Positions 63,286 through 64,000 of a DNA stretch of 64,000 nucleotides are shown here, piece after piece. The position numbers and the translations under genes are program-made. Position 1 is the stretch's first letter. Each line of letters starts with the position of its first letter. Source of the DNA: Cranoglanis bouderius (taxonomy: Eukaryota > Chordata > Actinopteri > Siluriformes > Cranoglanididae). The stretch covers positions 6,620,254-6,684,253 of the forward strand of contig CM042566.1 of assembly GCA_023630585.1 (NCBI GenBank), in the 5' to 3' direction. The notes under the pieces were generated by a model. It was not told the DNA's origin and searched no databases. It was given only the letters and a program-made list of their open reading frames with translations.

Positions 63286-63808
63286 AATGTTCAATGCTGC
63301 TCAGGTGTTGAATCTTCTAGTTGAAATGGTTCTAGTTGACACCAGTTGGAAGCTTTTGTCATTGGATTACATCTGATGGATCAGATCAGTTCTCAAATGC
63401 GATATGATTGAAGCAAAGTAACAGATGGTTAAAGGTTTTGATCATTTGACCAGTGGTTATAGATATACCACCCATTTCCACATTCCATGCAATAATGAAT
63501 CAAGCTACCACTGCCATCTTAATTACAAGAACATTATAACTAAACCCTTCAGCTTGTCAAGTGGAACATATACATAGTTTGTTTCTAAATATCCTTTAAT
63601 AACCTAAATAGTAAGTGTTCATCATCACCTACAAATATTGGAGATTATTTTTTTTTCACAATAATTCAATATAGTGTCATTCAGACAACTAGTAAGGAGG
63701 CATGCAGGAGGTTATGTTGAAATACTGTAATTGAACCCACACCACAAAAGCCCTGAAGACTGAAATGGCCTTTAAAAAATAAATAAATAAATAAATAATA
63801 AGTAATAC

Positions 63809-63880
<72 letters not shown>

Positions 63881-64000
63881 ATTATTATTATTATTATTGA
63901 ATAAATAAAAGAGGTAAGTTATAAGCTTTTAAAACACTATGTTTACACTTTTTTAAACTATTAATTTTAAAATGCAAGAGGTGATCTGGTCAACCTGCGG
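63286..64000. other. Unique AT-rich DNA with ATT tract
   Basis: (AAAT)n at 63775-63798 and (ATT)n at 63814-63898 with one ATA interruption. No gene seen up to the window edge. Confidence 0.5.

Overview
The window is nuclear DNA of a ray-finned (teleost) fish. The basis is its repeat content: decayed Tc1-like transposons of several families, tRNA-headed SINEs with CATCC-type tails, Ty3/gypsy LTR pieces, ends of L2/Rex-like LINEs, and long AC, TA, ATT and GATA microsatellites. A catfish or other otophysan is possible, but that is impression rather than proof. I found no intact host protein-coding exon. Almost every open frame is a transposase remnant, a LINE or gypsy pol fragment, a microsatellite or chance.

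Layout. 1-5.2 kb: an LTR-type repeat fragment, two SINEs and unique AT-rich DNA. 5250-7037: a 1.8 kb LTR-element insertion with a 5-bp target duplication and a strange build, namely a plus-strand LTR and tRNA-Phe primer site joined to an inverted integrase-RT piece and an inverted LTR-like end. 7.2-13.7 kb: SINEs and unique DNA. 13.7-19 kb: a complete but catalytically dead Tc1 element, a SINE and two Tc1 remnants. 19-33 kb: mostly unique DNA with conserved-looking noncoding stretches, a LINE split by a SINE, and two solo LTRs with perfect 5-bp target duplications. 33-39 kb: a palindromic MITE, Tc1 remnants and a conserved-looking block. 39.5-42.7 kb: two Tc1 elements in TA-rich microsatellites, one with a 304-codon transposase frame. 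42.7-48 kb: mostly unique DNA. 48-59 kb: four more Tc1 copies, one split by a LINE, and members of an AT-rich MITE family. 59-64 kb: microsatellites, then a CpG-rich stretch ending in a consensus splice donor. I read this stretch as the promoter and untranslated first exon of a rightward gene; the last 2.6 kb would be intron 1.

How it fits together. The window looks like the gene-poor upstream flank of a rightward gene, with candidate regulatory blocks between transposon insertions. Two such blocks, 14 kb apart, are inverted copies of each other with a core that is 53/60 identical by hand count; a Tc1 element has landed inside one of them. I found no new enzymatic system. The most unusual objects are the head-to-head LTR element, the inverted pair of noncoding blocks, and two Tc1 copies sharing the same catalytic lesions.
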